Source: Sanghuangporus weigelae | Taxonomy: Eukaryota; Basidiomycota; Agaricomycetes; Hymenochaetales; Hymenochaetaceae | NCBI GenBank assembly: GCA_033182465.1 | Contig: CP137326.1 | Span: 2,077,501 to 2,141,500 of the forward strand | Length of the DNA stretch: 64,000 nucleotides | Reading direction: 5' to 3' | In this document: piece by piece, positions 1 to 12,093 of the stretch | How positions within the stretch are numbered: the first letter of the stretch is position 1 | How the letters are laid out: every line of letters starts with the position of its first letter | Notes under the pieces: model-generated | Databases searched by the model: none | What the model was told of the DNA's origin: nothing | Seen by the model: only the letters and a program-made list of their open reading frames with translations | Program-made: the position numbers and the translations under genes

Positions 1-1
1 A

Positions 2-345
2 TTGAATGCGATTTTGTTAAGGTTGATCACGTTGTACCAAGTGGTGCACGACAATATTCACGGGAAGTCAGGTCAGAAAGAAACATTGAAACTGCAATAC
101 ATCAAGACAAATCGAGAAGCAATCATGGGTTGGGTATGTTGTACACCTTCAATGTTTCTTTTTTCTTTCTCTCCAGGTATGCACTGATAGAGCTCACGGT
201 ACAGATTACGCAACCATTTGAGTTATATATAGCTGTCTCCCCCGAACTGAGCAAAACGGCTGTTGTCGGGGCAGCTAATACTGTTGTGCGCTGGGTGAAG
301 CGCGAGGAGGCGCGATTGTTTCTACGCGACGCGCCTGTCTTCTAG
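2..345 (+). CDS. MON1: Vacuolar fusion protein MON1, C-terminal exons (partial, gene starts left of window)
   Basis: Two exons, 2-133 and 205-345, join in phase and end in a TAG at 343-345. The joined C-terminus contains MGW-ITQPFELYIAVSP and then RWVKREEARLFL, which matches the conserved end of Mon1 proteins (a GW-x-FELY-x-x-SP block followed by RW-x-x-x-EE-x-RLF). Mon1 works with Ccz1 as the guanine nucleotide exchange factor for the Rab7/Ypt7 GTPase on late endosomes and vacuoles. The intron has a GTATGT donor; the acceptor at 203-204 was chosen because it is the one that restores both frame and the family motif, although a stronger-looking CAG lies at 174-176. The 5' part lies outside the window. 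Identification is from remembered family sequence, not a search. Confidence 0.75.
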   Translation, partial: ECDFVKVDHVVPSGARQYSREVRSERNIETAIHQDKSRSNHGLGMLYTFNVSFFFLSRYALIELTVQITQPFELYIAVSPELSKTAVVGAANTVVRWVKREEARLFLRDAPVF

Positions 346-818
346 TTATGCCTTGTATCGGCGGAAACATACCCAATTCTTTTAACGTTGTTTTCCTATC
401 TATCTGGTTGTCTGCATAGACGTGTTGTACTCATTGACGATATTATAATGCCTTTTCTTGATCTCAATCTTACAGGTGATGATATCCGCGCCTTCAATCG
501 GACATCGACATTGTTGTTTCCATTTCCTTCCCCCGAAATTGTACAGACCAGCACAGCAAATTGATAGCCGCGCCGCGTTGATCTCAAAAAAGTTCCACGC
601 TGATTGAATTGGACACGGATCAGAGCATTTTTTCTAGCAGACTTTTCTAGTCTGGACCTATTTTTCGGCGGTTTCTTGGGTTACGGCAACTGCGTCCTGT
701 AATGCCCGACGTGCGATGTCGCGTATGGGTCGTGTGTATTCTCTCAAGCCTTTTGTCTCGTTTCGCCCATCATCCTCGTCTTTCGTTTTCCTCCTTTCCT
801 CGCGTCTGCCTTCCATGA
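346..818. other. Intergenic: MON1 3' side and promoter of next gene
   Basis: No coding signal seen. Pyrimidine-rich tract at about 745-815 immediately before the next ATG is typical of a basidiomycete promoter and 5' leader. Confidence 0.5.
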
Positions 819-1900
819 ATGATGGCCTCTGGCTCCGAAGGGCGAGCTCAATCCGACGCCGACAATGGCGAAGGAGCTAGCAGTGCGAGTTCAAGTTTTA
901 CTCCCGGCACGTCCGTGACCACAAGTAGCACGACAACTGTGCCGAGCTCGCCACGGATGCCGCCGACCCCGACTGCAATGACACCGCTCATTACACCAGC
1001 TCCAAGTCCGCCAGCAGAGAAAGCGAGATTCCAAATACCTATTCCTGGTGTTGAAGTTGATCGTCCGTGGATGCGCAGCGAATTGCTTTCTCCCAGTCGA
1101 TTTTCAGGCCAGTTCTTCGTGAGATTTTTTTTCTCCCTTGCTTAATAAAAATAGCTCGTGTGATTGATCTCTTCATTGTTAGGATGATGGGCCGAGTCCG
1201 TACAATTTAGCGGACTTGGAAGCGCCTCGACCTCCTTATGCACGATCATTTTCGGATACTAGTAGCATGTCTAGCAGAGTGCGTCGTCCTATATATCCCC
1301 ATCTTCTTCGATGTTAATTATTGCAAAATACTTCTGTGAATGGTATTTTAGTTTTCATTATTACCAGATCCGAGTACATGGGGGAGCGCGATGGACGCCA
1401 CCGTGGCAGAACCAGATGATGAACTACATACACCAGACCCAGACAGGGATAAGACGATTGACAAGGGTGGGACTATCTGCACACCTCGAGGAATGCTGAA
1501 CCTGGGATGTCTAGTCAGTGCACTGGACTGCTACTGCTTCTTTCACGGCCTTTGCTGACCATGCTTTCGCATGATTGCATGTGAATGATCAGGTCGTTCT
1601 CTTAGCTTCATTGTTTGCTCTTTTGTACGTTCATCAAAATCTTTTCTTCGACTTTAGACTTCCTTGACTAACGCATTGGTAACTGTGATGTTCAGCGCGG
1701 CTTGGCCGATAGTGTATCACTTCACTCACAAGCATCCTTCGAATCTTTCGAACATCACTACGAACTCGACGGGGCAGGTTCCAGTAAGCGCGTGAGTCTC
1801 GCATTTTATTTATGCTTCCCCTTCCATAGTTAACTGATTTTCTGCCTTACATCCCTATAGCGTACATCGATCTGAGCTGGACGCTTTACGAGGACGATAA
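819..1900 (+). CDS. KRE6/SKN1-like N-terminal region without the GH16 catalytic domain
   Basis: Spliced model: 819-1118, 1183-about 1282, 1368-1513, 1593-1624, 1696-1791, 1861-1900, about 237 residues. The N-terminal ~130 residues are Ser/Thr/Pro-rich. Then come the blocks STWGSAMDATVAEPDDELH, TPDPDRDKTIDKGGTI and RGMLNLGCL, followed by a membrane segment (VVLLASLFALLFAAWPIVY) and an Asn/Thr-rich lumenal stretch ending TGQVPVS. This order is the cytosolic tail, TM helix and juxtamembrane part of KRE6/SKN1 family proteins, type II Golgi/ER membrane proteins needed for beta-1,6-glucan synthesis. In the family a GH16-like domain of several hundred residues follows. Here the last exon reaches a stop after about 13 codons, and the 550 bp up to the next gene hold no GH16 sequence. 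Either the gene is truncated or it encodes only the membrane anchor. The exon 2 donor is uncertain (1279, 1283 or 1286). Confidence 0.6.
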
Positions 1901-2450
1901 ACGCCATCTCTATCCTTCCATTCCCGTACATTGGCCCTCTTAGATGCGTGCACTTGGCCCGCACTCATCCCTTCATTTCCGACATCTGGTATATTCGCTC
2001 TTTTCTTTGCATGCTAGCTATCGAAACGGACTGCATCATCATCTATCGTCTTTTCTTTTGGATTTGTATTCTTTATATCATTTCACTTATTTGATACCCT
2101 AAAGCAATACTTGGCAAGGAATCGGTTCAAGAATCTGGAGGGACGGTAACTTACATAGACACTTATTGTAGATCACACTCCTCGTCCTTACTTACTTTCT
2201 CGGTAGTTTAATCAGGACATGCAATGCCACAATTTGTTGCATCAGGGATACAGTACATATCGAAACGAGTGGACTGAAATGAGTGTTTTACATGATACAG
2301 TTGTGACAGGGCCTGTGTAGCGTACGTGCGTGTATATGTGAAAAAAAAGGCGCTTCCAGAGCGCAAGGCCGAAGTAGGGTAGCAGGGGGAATGAAATGGG
2401 AAAACTCTCTTGAAGATCTGAAAGATCTGAGAATGGCCGCAGCACATCCT
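1901..2450. other. Convergent intergenic region
   Basis: Lies between the 3' ends of the plus-strand KRE6-like gene and the minus-strand ferric reductase. AT-rich 3' UTR-like sequence. I looked for a GH16 domain here and saw none. Confidence 0.5.
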
Positions 2451-4746
2451 TCACCATCCGAAGACCCTGTATACGAAAAGAAATCAAGATAGATCAGTAC
2501 ACGTCACGCAAAATTGATTCGCGTTGAACGAAGTCTTACTCTTCATGCAGCTCAACTCCACCACACGAGCTGCGAAGGGAACTATCCACGGCCTTCACCG
2601 CTTTGGCAGTCTCAAGCGCGAGGCCCGCCGGACCACAAACACCAACAGCGAGACCACGCGCATCCGGGACGCTCGCCGTGAGACGCGCGATTGAGTTCGC
2701 AATTCGCTGCAGAGGCGGGCGGCCCGGCTGGAGCGAGAGGTTCGGTGCGAGAGTTGCCAAATGCGCATCTACTGCCGCACGCGCTTTGCCGCCATCGGTA
2801 TCGGGCTTCTCTGCACGCGTGAAATGCACTGTGATGCGCAGTACTACACCATGGACATTGGCGACAAGACCGAAGAGAGTGGAGAAGCTTGGGATCATGG
2901 GAGCAAGCGATCCTGATTAGAACAATATTGTAATTTGTATCAGGCTCCTGTAGTGCGATATCGGAAGAGAAGACTGTGGAGGAGCAAACTAACCTCTTTC
3001 CTGAGTGCTCCAGACCAACTCAATGAACTTGACTGACGACCGTCCATTGAGAATGTCCTGGATCAGTTCTTCCGCCGCTCCTAGGCCAAAGGTAATTCCA
3101 CCACCACCAGCGACAAGCAAGACAGACGAGTAACTTGACATCACCATATGTCCCGTTCCTCCTATAATGCCATCATCTAAAACGTAACAACATAAACGAC
3201 AAACCGACGTACCGTATGGACCCTCGACAATCACTTTCATTTCCCGAGTAGGCTGCATATTATAACCGTTTTCTATACCATCCGTTCCTGATTGGCTTGC
3301 AGCGGTATACAACTTGCGCGTCCATCCACCCGCCTTCTTGCACATCAGCACCATGCCCTTATCCGATTCAGCCGCGGAGGCGATAGTAAATGGATGAGCA
3401 GTCGTCCATCCGAACCACCCCATGCTGCCTGAGAGAACACGAAGACGAACATGTTGCCCTGCACGCCATCCTGCTCCAACGCTTGGTACCTCAACGTGGG
3501 TCAGACCAAGCTCTGGGACAGCTGTAAGTCGGGCAGTAGTGAAACGCGTTTTGACAATCCGGAACAGGTGATCAAAGCCGTAGATCCCGAGTGCAAGCAG
3601 AACGTACTTGCCGCAGACCGCCTGGTGGTACCAAATCTGTGGGAAGCGTCACAGGCATGAGCTCCATACTATTTTTGAAGTAAAAACCAGGCGTACACCA
3701 ACGAAGAAGATAACCGTTCCAACGATATGCAGTGTAAGGAACACAGTATACGCATTGTTTCGAATCCCGGAGGCGATGAACAGCAGCGTAACGCCAATAA
3801 AGCCCATTTGCCCGGCCTGAATGAAGGGCGCCTGAAGTGTTTCGAATTTCTGGGTACTCACAAGCGTGATGACTGACGAAGTAAGCACATTAGCTCTCAG
3901 CGATATCTTAAGATTTCTGCGAATCACTCACGATAAACAGTCGCATGGATATTCGCGGTGATAAATACTACGAGACCGACCAAGCGATGCAAGAAGTTCA
4001 GCTTTAGTGAAAGTTAGCGAGGACAGGAATGCCAGACTCAAATCCGTAAAGCTCACCTTTTCATATCCAATCCCGAGCAACATCCCAATAACGTTGTTCT
4101 TCGTTCCTAATGCGATCACCACAGGAATCTGTGAGATTGCAATGTAGCCCAAACGATTAGGGTTCATAATAGGACTACCGCCGTCCAATGCGATGACGTG
4201 TATGATCACGATATATGCGAGTGTGAGGAACAACTTTCCCGTTGTCTTGTTAGCGGCGAGAGGGTGAGTAAATATCTTGGAAACAGGATGCAAGACGGTT
4301 GCAAGCGAGCGAACGTGGGTCGAAGAAACAACATCACCGCGACCTGAAGGCATTGAGGCCCATTCCTTTCCGGAGCGAATATACGTGTTATGATCAGCCA
4401 GCGTGTGCGACTGGTTCGAAGTGCCATCTCCGAATGAAGACCTCCTTGTGTCAGGGCGGTAAAGCCGGTCGTTCGGTGTGATGCGCTGTATCATCGGATT
4501 TGGAGGTGGACCTGACCTCAAGAGCAATCCGCGCGTCCATTCGGTGAGATTGCTAAATCGGCCAATTGCTCGAGGCAAAAGAGCCAGGAAGAAGGCGCCG
4601 ACGACACAGAGGAGGCCGATGTCTAACCAGAAAACTATAACTTCGTCTGGACTGGGACCTGTTGGACCACCTGCACCTCCTCCACCAGCATTTCCTCCCC
4701 CTCCTCCCCCTGCATTTCCTGTTGCGGCTGTCTCATTAGAGCTCAT
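2451..4746 (-). CDS. Ferric reductase (FRE-type transmembrane flavocytochrome), copy 1
   Basis: Seven exons in phase: 4746-4057, 4001-3932, 3872-3697, 3636-3213, 3161-2994, 2912-2540, 2466-2451; 638 residues ending VFGW, the usual terminus of this family. The product reduces extracellular Fe3+ (or Cu2+) to the divalent form using cytosolic NADPH through FAD and two hemes. Seen in order: a Gly-rich N-terminus, a first membrane segment (FWLDIGLLCVVGAFFLALL), a long polar loop, the ferric reductase membrane domain with heme-binding histidines (LNFLHRLVGLVV and NIHATVY), the FAD-binding motif HPFTIAS, an NADPH loop VEGPYGG, the Gly-rich VAGGGGITFGL and the late VCGPAGL motif. It is a tandem paralogue of the gene at 6819-9229, with the same intron positions. 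In this reductive iron pathway the Fe2+ product would pass to the FET3/FTR1 pair, which is also in the window (45.7-49.6 kb). Confidence 0.9.
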
Positions 4747-6818
4747 TGTGAGACTTTCAGCAACACGTTATAAAAAAAGTCGAAAAAGGCTTGCAGAACC
4801 CGCTGCAAACACTGAAATAAATTGACGACTGGAAGAAAGCTGAAAGAACGAGAAAAACAAAAACAAAAAAGGTATGAGGAATAGAGGAATGGGAGAAGGA
4901 GGGAAGGATATCGCTTTAAATTCAGCTACGCACCCTTATATTTTAGAACAGATAGGCAGGAAAGTGCACTCGTTGTTGCGACCGATTTGTCGCCTTTCAA
5001 CCAGAGTGACGACAATAGCCCGCGCTAGTGTTCTTTTGCTAAGCGAACGAAACCATACTGAGACCCGTATCTCTCGAATTCAGAGCACGAGTTGCAAATA
5101 TGAAAGGACGGAAAGACTCATGTTTCCATCATAACAACTTAACAGACGATAAGGAGTTTTGTTTGACTTGAAACTCTGTTCCCTTAGCAAGAATGAAATT
5201 GACCATTGGTCAAAATTGTAAAGCCAGTAACCGAATGCGCGCCTCCGTTCATCGGCCGCCGAGAAGAAGATGCCCTACGGTTGGGAGCCTACCGCCTCGC
5301 TTCCCTAGTTTCATTCACCGCCAAGCCACATTTTTAGCAGCTTCTTGCAACTGACGGTGTTCTTCGAAAACGAGATTCATTATAGGCTGCCAAGATTAGC
5401 AGTAACATGGATGTCTTATTCATCGCCAAGAAGCTCAGTTCACCATGGAAAAGCGCGTTGCCACCTGTTGCCACTGTAAAGAAAGCCAGGAGATGCCCCA
5501 TCGAAGCCACAGTATCAGTCACCGGCCGCCGACGCGCATCGTGCAGACACGAGAGCGCCACCAGCTACCACCAGTCGTGTACGCGTTTGCAACACAGGAT
5601 AGCATTACAACTAGGCGACTCGTCGAGTATTGAACTAGAAGTGGGAGGATCGAAGAAAATATGTTTTCGGTCTTGACAACAAACTAACTTTATTTTGGTT
5701 TGGTAACGTCATGTCACTAGTGACCGTGACATTGATCATGCGCGACGCAAACTCAAACTCCGCTCGGAGACTCGGAGTCACTCCAATCATGTCACCTTCT
5801 CCCATTGCGATCGATCTCAAGATAAATAAATTAGAGCGCTACTGAAAGGAAGAGCGGAAGCTCCATGTACATCTGACGCGTCAGTCACCATGAACTTCAA
5901 CCGCTTCCCGAAGGCTCCCGGCCTCGTCAAGGTCAGTCGAATTTGACCAATCATGTCACGGTAGTGGATGAAGTCCGTCTCGTCTTGAGGTCGTCTCTCA
6001 TTAGTATTCCTGCATGCGCGGTAATCAACATGTTGGAGCAGCAAATATCAACTGCGAGCCCATCTGTGGCCGACACTCTTGTATCAATCGCAAACCTGAC
6101 TTTTCTCTGCATCCTTAGTAGTCGAGCACCACTTACGCTGAGAGGCCCCAGAACAATGACTTAATGATGGAACTCCCCTTAGAGTGACGACTACAACGAT
6201 AAGTCGGATGGGTCCCGCCTAATAGAAGAGCTTTATCTGTCCAAATTCATACTTGTCCTTTTTCTCTCTCCTTCAGCTTTGCATCTATGAATATCGTTCC
6301 ATTCCTTTCTCCACAGATGATGATACAACAATACAGAAGACATAAACATTTGAAGATGGACAGTCGCAAGCAACTTGAGTACATTGAAACGAAGGGCAAG
6401 ACAAAAGCGCAAAATTCTATAGCGCAGGAGAACGTAAAGGAATGGTGGAGAAGAAGTGATGCAAATCACATAACTCCACGGCAATATCCAAGAAATTCAA
6501 GAAAGGGTTAGCAAGGGTCGGGGGAAGATTAGAAAGGTATTTCAAATGAGTTGCATCTCCATTCGAAAATCTATGGTGAAGAGAAACTCTGCTAAGCTAG
6601 TTGCCGAGCCAGCTCGGCGCGTACGATGAAGGTGAAGCAAAAACGAATACCGGACGTGCCCAATAATAACGAGATGAATATCAGGCCGCCGGAAAAGGTA
6701 GTTCACGCTCTCGGAGCGCAGCGCTGAGGTAATGTCGACACATCAAGTGCGCGAAGGAGAAAAAAATATAGACTCCGACCACGGTTTCCCAATGGGTGAG
6801 AAGACGTGCGAAAGTCGC
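4747..6818. other. Intergenic region between tandem ferric reductases (promoter of copy 1)
   Basis: Two kilobases with only short, unconserved reading frames. The immediate upstream part (4747-4900) is purine-rich on the plus strand, i.e. pyrimidine-rich on the coding strand. AGATAA or CGATAA occurs as single GATA cores (about 5143, 5820, 6196), but I saw no full ATCWGATAA site like those before FET3. The short frame beginning ATGAACTTCAACCGC near 5890 was not recognised. Confidence 0.4.
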
Positions 6819-9229
6819 TTACCACCCAAACACCCTAAAAATAGAATAGCATCAAATTATCAGCATCAGAACTGTTATGTTCCTGGGAAAGGACGAGACG
6901 AAGGGGATAAAAGAGATTGGCTGGAGGGAATGTGGAGACGTACTCTTCGTGTACTTCAACACCCCCGCATGCAGATCTCATGTGCCCGTCAACACCTCTC
7001 GCAGCTCTCTGTACCTCCCCAGCGAGACCTAGCGGTCCACACACACCTACCGCGAGGCCCTTCGCGTCTTGCAGGCTTGACGTCAGAGAGGCGATCGATG
7101 ACAAGGTGCGCGGGAGAGAAGGGCGGCCCGCGTGAAGAGTGAGGTTCGGAGCGAGCGTTGCTAGGTGTGCATCAAGCGAGGATCCGCCAGACTTCGTGCC
7201 TTCCGGTGCGAAGGCAGACTGCTTCTCGGCCCTTGTATAGTACACCGTGATCCGCATGATGACACCCGGGATGTTCGCGACGGAGTTGAGAAGCGAAGCG
7301 AAGGTCGGAAGCATTGGCGACAGAGAGGCTGAGCCGCGATCGAATTCGTTAGACAACGGTGTTTATAGGTTAGAATTGAGTGAAGGTGAAACTCACATTT
7401 GTCCTGCGTGATCCAGACGAGCTCGATAAACTTCACTGCGGACCTTCCAGAGCTGATGTGCTGTACCAATTCCTCCGCTTGACCGATGCCGAAGGTGACA
7501 CCACTTCCACCAGTGACGAGCAGAACTGAAGAATAACTTGACATAACCGTGTTGCCAAGCCCACCTGCTCGCAATTTGGCGTCAAGACGCGAAACATGGA
7601 CAAATGGACTCTAACGCACCGTATGGACCCTCGACAATCACTCTCATCTCCCTGATCCGCTGAGCACCATATCCTTCCTCCGATCCGTAGCTGCCAGAAC
7701 GGTTCGCAGCAGCATAAAGCTTGTTCGTCCAACTGCCGGCCTTCTTGCACAGGAGAACAAGCCCATGCCCAGACTCAGAATCACATGCATTCGCGATCGT
7801 GAACGGATGTGCAACACTCCATCCAAGCAACCCCATCTCGCCCGACATGACGCGAAGACGAACGTGCTGTCCTGCACGCCATCCGGCCCCAACACCGGGC
7901 AATTCCACACGTGTTATACCGAGCTCCGGAATAGCAGTAAGTTTGGCGATAGCGAATCGTGTCTTGATGAGCCGCAGGAGGTGGTCAAGACCGTAGATCC
8001 CGACAGACAACAACGCCCATTTGATGCACACCGACTCGTGAAGGCAGATCTATAGGTAAACCAGACATCGTCAGAGAAGGTGCCTTTGAATACTGATCGG
8101 GAGGCTCAGTGCAAACTTACGCCGATCAAATAGAGGGCATATCCGGTGATGTGGGAGTAAAGGAAGAAAGTGTATGCCTTTTGACGGACAACGGGGATAG
8201 AGCACACGAAGAGAAGAGACACGCCGATCAAACCCACAAGTCCACAGATCACAAAAGGCTTGACGATGCTCTGGGCAAGGCTTTCCTCTATGGCCCAACT
8301 GTAAACTATGATGGGAAAGAGGGCAAAAAATCAGTATATCCAGGCGATTATAGCGCGCATCGGCTTACGATAATGCAAGGCATGAAAGCCAGCGGCGATG
8401 AAACTGACAGTCCCGACGGCGCGGTGAAGGTAGTTTAACTTGAAAACGGATCATGATTAGCTCAATAAGCTCAATAAGCTCCTTAATGGAAGAAACAAAG
8501 ACATACCCGTTCGTAGCCCATCCCTAGCAACATACCGATGACATTGTTTTTTGTGCCCAAGGCGACCGCTACCGGAATCTGCGAAATAGCGATAAAGCCG
8601 AGTCGGTTGGAATGCGCCAGGGGGTCTCCACCATTGAAGAACACCAAGAACAAGACACCCGCCATGTAGACGATTACGAGCAAGTATTTTCCAAGTGATT
8701 TCCCGGGGGAGATAGGGTATCCGAAAGGTTTCGACAGCGGATGGAAGAGGGATGTAAGAGATACGACATGCGCAGGTGGATTTGTCGTTTGACCGGAAGG
8801 CGCTGAAGACCACTCCTTTCCAGACCGACCATAGGCATACGCACTTGTACTGTGGTTCGCGAGGGTATGCGACTGGTCTGATCCGCCATCAACGTACGTC
8901 GTAGCGGTGTTGACGCGATGAATGCGCTCCTGGTCCCTCATCCGTTGTACCATAGGATCGGGCGGGCTACCTGCTCGCAAGATCAATCCGCGCGACCAGT
9001 CTGAGAAGTCGCTGAAACGGCCGATCATGCGAGGAAGGAAGGCGAGGAAAAATGCGCCGACGACGCAAAGAAGAGCGATGTCTAGCCAGTAGACCATCGT
9101 CTCGTCCGGACTCAGGCCACCGCCGCCGCCTCCACCTCCTCCGCCTTGTCCTCCAGAGCCTCCTGCGCCGCCGGTTGTGGCTCCAGAAGTCGAAGAATTT
9201 CCAGTCGCTGCGGGCGGATAGGAGCTCAT
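6819..9229 (-). CDS. Ferric reductase (FRE-type transmembrane flavocytochrome), copy 2
   Basis: Seven exons in phase: 9229-8507, 8438-8369, 8305-8121, 8049-7620, 7564-7397, 7328-6944, 6834-6819; 658 residues, again ending VFGW. Same architecture as copy 1: Gly-rich N-terminus (a run of ten glycines), first TM segment (YWLDIALLCVVGAFFLAFL), membrane heme domain (LNYLHRAVGTVSFIAAGFHA), FAD motif HPFTIAN, VEGPYGG, VTGGSGVTFGI and VCGPLGL. The second and fifth exons are exactly the same length as in copy 1 (70 and 168 nt), so the two arose by tandem duplication. Divergence is clear in the polar loop between residues 90 and 160 and in the 3' part. Role as for copy 1: surface ferric/cupric reduction feeding high-affinity iron uptake. 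Both copies appear intact. Confidence 0.9.
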
Positions 9230-11169
9230 TTCGGTGGTTTCGATTGTAATCCAGACTAATGTCGAAAAAGTTGAAGTTCCAGCAAGACCAGTTGCCGATA
9301 TTTAAGACGGAAAAACGGAAAGTAGTGACCGTGAAGAGAGATAGAACGGGATTGAGAGAACAAAGAAAGAAAGAATGGTGAGATGAGAAAGGAGAGTGGA
9401 ACTTAAAAGAGAGAAAGGGGATTGACAACGTTTTGTGTCTTTATTATATTACACCAACCACGAGAGGGCCTCCGTAGTCTGACTCTGACACAAAGATTGG
9501 AACGGCCAGATGGTCGCACTCAAGCCGAGATGAATCAATCAATTCTTTGTTTATCCGAAAAGAGGATTAGGTAACACATTCGCGCGCGATACCCTTATCA
9601 ATATACCTCATGTTCACATTAGGGGCCACTGCACGCGCATTGTGCTCAACTATACGCTCGCTGGTCACTGAAATGAAGAATTTCAACCCGCCGTTAAGAA
9701 TTCAAGACTGGGGGAAGACTCTGTAAGACTGACGGCTCACTCACGGCAGTCTCACGGCTACGGTTGATACAATAACGGGAACGTAGTTACCATTTCAGCG
9801 GCTCCGAATTAAACATGCGCAGGCTCAGCTCGGCGGCCGCAACGAATAGAATAGGACCTGCACATTGGAGACTTGCCCTCAATAACCCCATATCCGTTCC
9901 CTTGGTTTCTCTCAAAACTTTCATCCACCTGGATGGATAGGAGAACCGTATCTCCGCCAATAGAACTCTTCGATGCCGGTTCAGATGAATTTGCCTGGAT
10001 TTCCGACAGCAACCTATGTCGGGCATGTCACGGAAAAGGATCTTCGTCGTTCGATATGTTTTCGGCTATTCAAGCTTTTGACAAGCATCACTGCAACTGC
10101 GCTCTGTAGTACCCATCGGCTGCCGTTATTGGTCGTTTTGTCGAGAAGGCCAAGCAATCGTTCCTCATAGCGTGTTTAGGATCTTTTATTTCATAAGGAA
10201 CAGGTTTCGTCGTTTTCGTCTATTCATCTGATTCCAGTGTTGGAGGTGAACGTGAAGTCCAGCGAGCGGAACTCTGCAAAGATTGCTTCCCGCAAAGAGG
10301 CAGGAATAGGTGAGGGATGCTGCATGTGCTGAAGGAATGGAACACACAATTTGACGAGGTGGAAGGCGCGTGATAAACGCTTGACCACTCGTGTTCATTG
10401 AAGAACAACGTGCATCTGGATCATACGTAACACAAGGCATGTCGTAATCGTTGCCAGAGACGAACGGTTACAATTCTCAAATGCGCAGCACCTTGCTTTT
10501 AGTGATTGGACGTGAATTGTCCTCTTTGCAAACCATGGGACGAGACCTTGTGAATCCACCCTGCGTTTCGTCTCGACTCATGCTTCGGAACCCCGGTTCC
10601 TCGAAAGCTGTATCCACTGTCTTCGGCGGTTTTAAGTTTCATTTGGGCAAACTATAGCAAACTATTCCCAAGATACAGAAGGGCTATAATATATACTCGT
10701 ACCGACGATTATGCAGAGATCGCTTGCCTTATTTCTCAAGACGTTTTTCGCTCTAGAAACGTTTTTTGAGTAAGGACGATCTATATATACGGTCGCAATG
10801 GAGCACAGTAAGCATAAGCTCCGAGTAGACTCAATATAAAATACTTACGCAAATGCTCAGTCGTGGCTGGAGGCATCATAAGGAATATAGCGACAATGTG
10901 TGCACTAGACTCGATTTACCGTGGCAATGGGGAATAGTTGACTGGTGTGTGAATAATGATAATATAAGTGTAAAGAGATCAATTGACACAAACCAAGATG
11001 ATTGCTATGCTTAACAGAGAAATCGAGAATCTCATCATAGCAAGTTAACATCAAATGACCAAGAGCTGTCGAGGAGCGGAGACAAGCCTGACTCAAGCGC
11101 AGGCAGTCACGTTGCTGCTGAGTGAGAAGAGCTTACAGTAATACAGTTACACGTGCGCCGTCCAGTAGA
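9230..11169. other. Intergenic region upstream of ferric reductase copy 2
   Basis: No recognisable gene. The first ~200 bp are the likely promoter and leader of ferric reductase copy 2. Frames of 60-84 codons on both strands at 9.8-10.65 kb show no conserved motif and overlap each other, so I treat them as chance. Confidence 0.4.
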
Positions 11170-12030
11170 AGTTCGCGTCCAATGTCAAAATATTGACTGC
11201 ATCCACCATCCACCGTCAAATGCTCAGACCGACTTCATCACAGTTCCACCTGCAACGTGTGCTGACCCCGTCATGTGAGAAAACAGTTCTTGATGCTCGT
11301 CACGGTGGCGTCGCCTGAGCGTGAAGAAACTGCAAATAGACTAAGCAGAACGATTCCCTATTCATAAGTCCGCACAGTATAGGAATCGCGAAGGCAACTT
11401 GAAGAAGATGTAGAAGGTGATGTCAGATGTAAATTGAAGGAGTTAACGCGGTGCATCGATACGAACAGGGCATACCTAGAGATTGTCATCAGTGCTAGTG
11501 TTGGTTCGAGAAGCCTGTAGTGAGGCAGGTATGTGATTCCATCTGCTCGTTTCAATCTGTATGATGCTCTCGGAGCTCAAATTGCTGTTTTCAGCAAACT
11601 TGCACAGGTTCATTGTCCTCCCGTCACGCCGAATCAGATCCTCTTCAAATTGCCGGAAACTTCGCAGGGCATCGCCGTGAAGATATCTACCGGAAAGTCG
11701 CCTCTGAAGGAGAAACTTTCTATTCAGAACTCGACTGGCTTAACCGTTGACAACAAGGCGATGCGGAGATAGTTGGCCAGCTCTTTGCGCTGATGATCCT
11801 CGATGCATCATCGTCTCTTGTATCCGCACATTCCCTACGAGACAGCATCTCAGCAGATCAAGATAGACCGAACAGGATCTGATTCCTTCCAGGTGATGAA
11901 TGCAGGAAGTACTGGTTCCGGCTTCGACAGTGCTCCAGTTGCGCCCGTATAATCAAACGAGGTGCGACAGGAATATCAGTGATTCTTTTCCGGCCATCGC
12001 TCGCACTTGATTTGGCTTTTTCCTCGTGCA

Positions 12031-12036
12031 TATAAA
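12031..12036 (+). promoter_or_regulatory. TATA box of DUF6533 gene A
   Basis: TATAAA 63 bp upstream of the ATG at 12094. The same element sits at the same distance in gene B (17416-17421) and at a similar one in copy E (34407-34414), which supports the start codon choice. Confidence 0.6.
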
Positions 12037-12093
12037 AGACAGAAGGGCACGCAAGGCGTCCAGTTCCCGCCAGCCCCCCTTCCTTCCTATCTC

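Noticed and set aside
5890-6165. Small gene starting ATGAACTTCAACCGC
   Set aside because: Stops after about 18 codons without a splice that yields a recognisable continuation.
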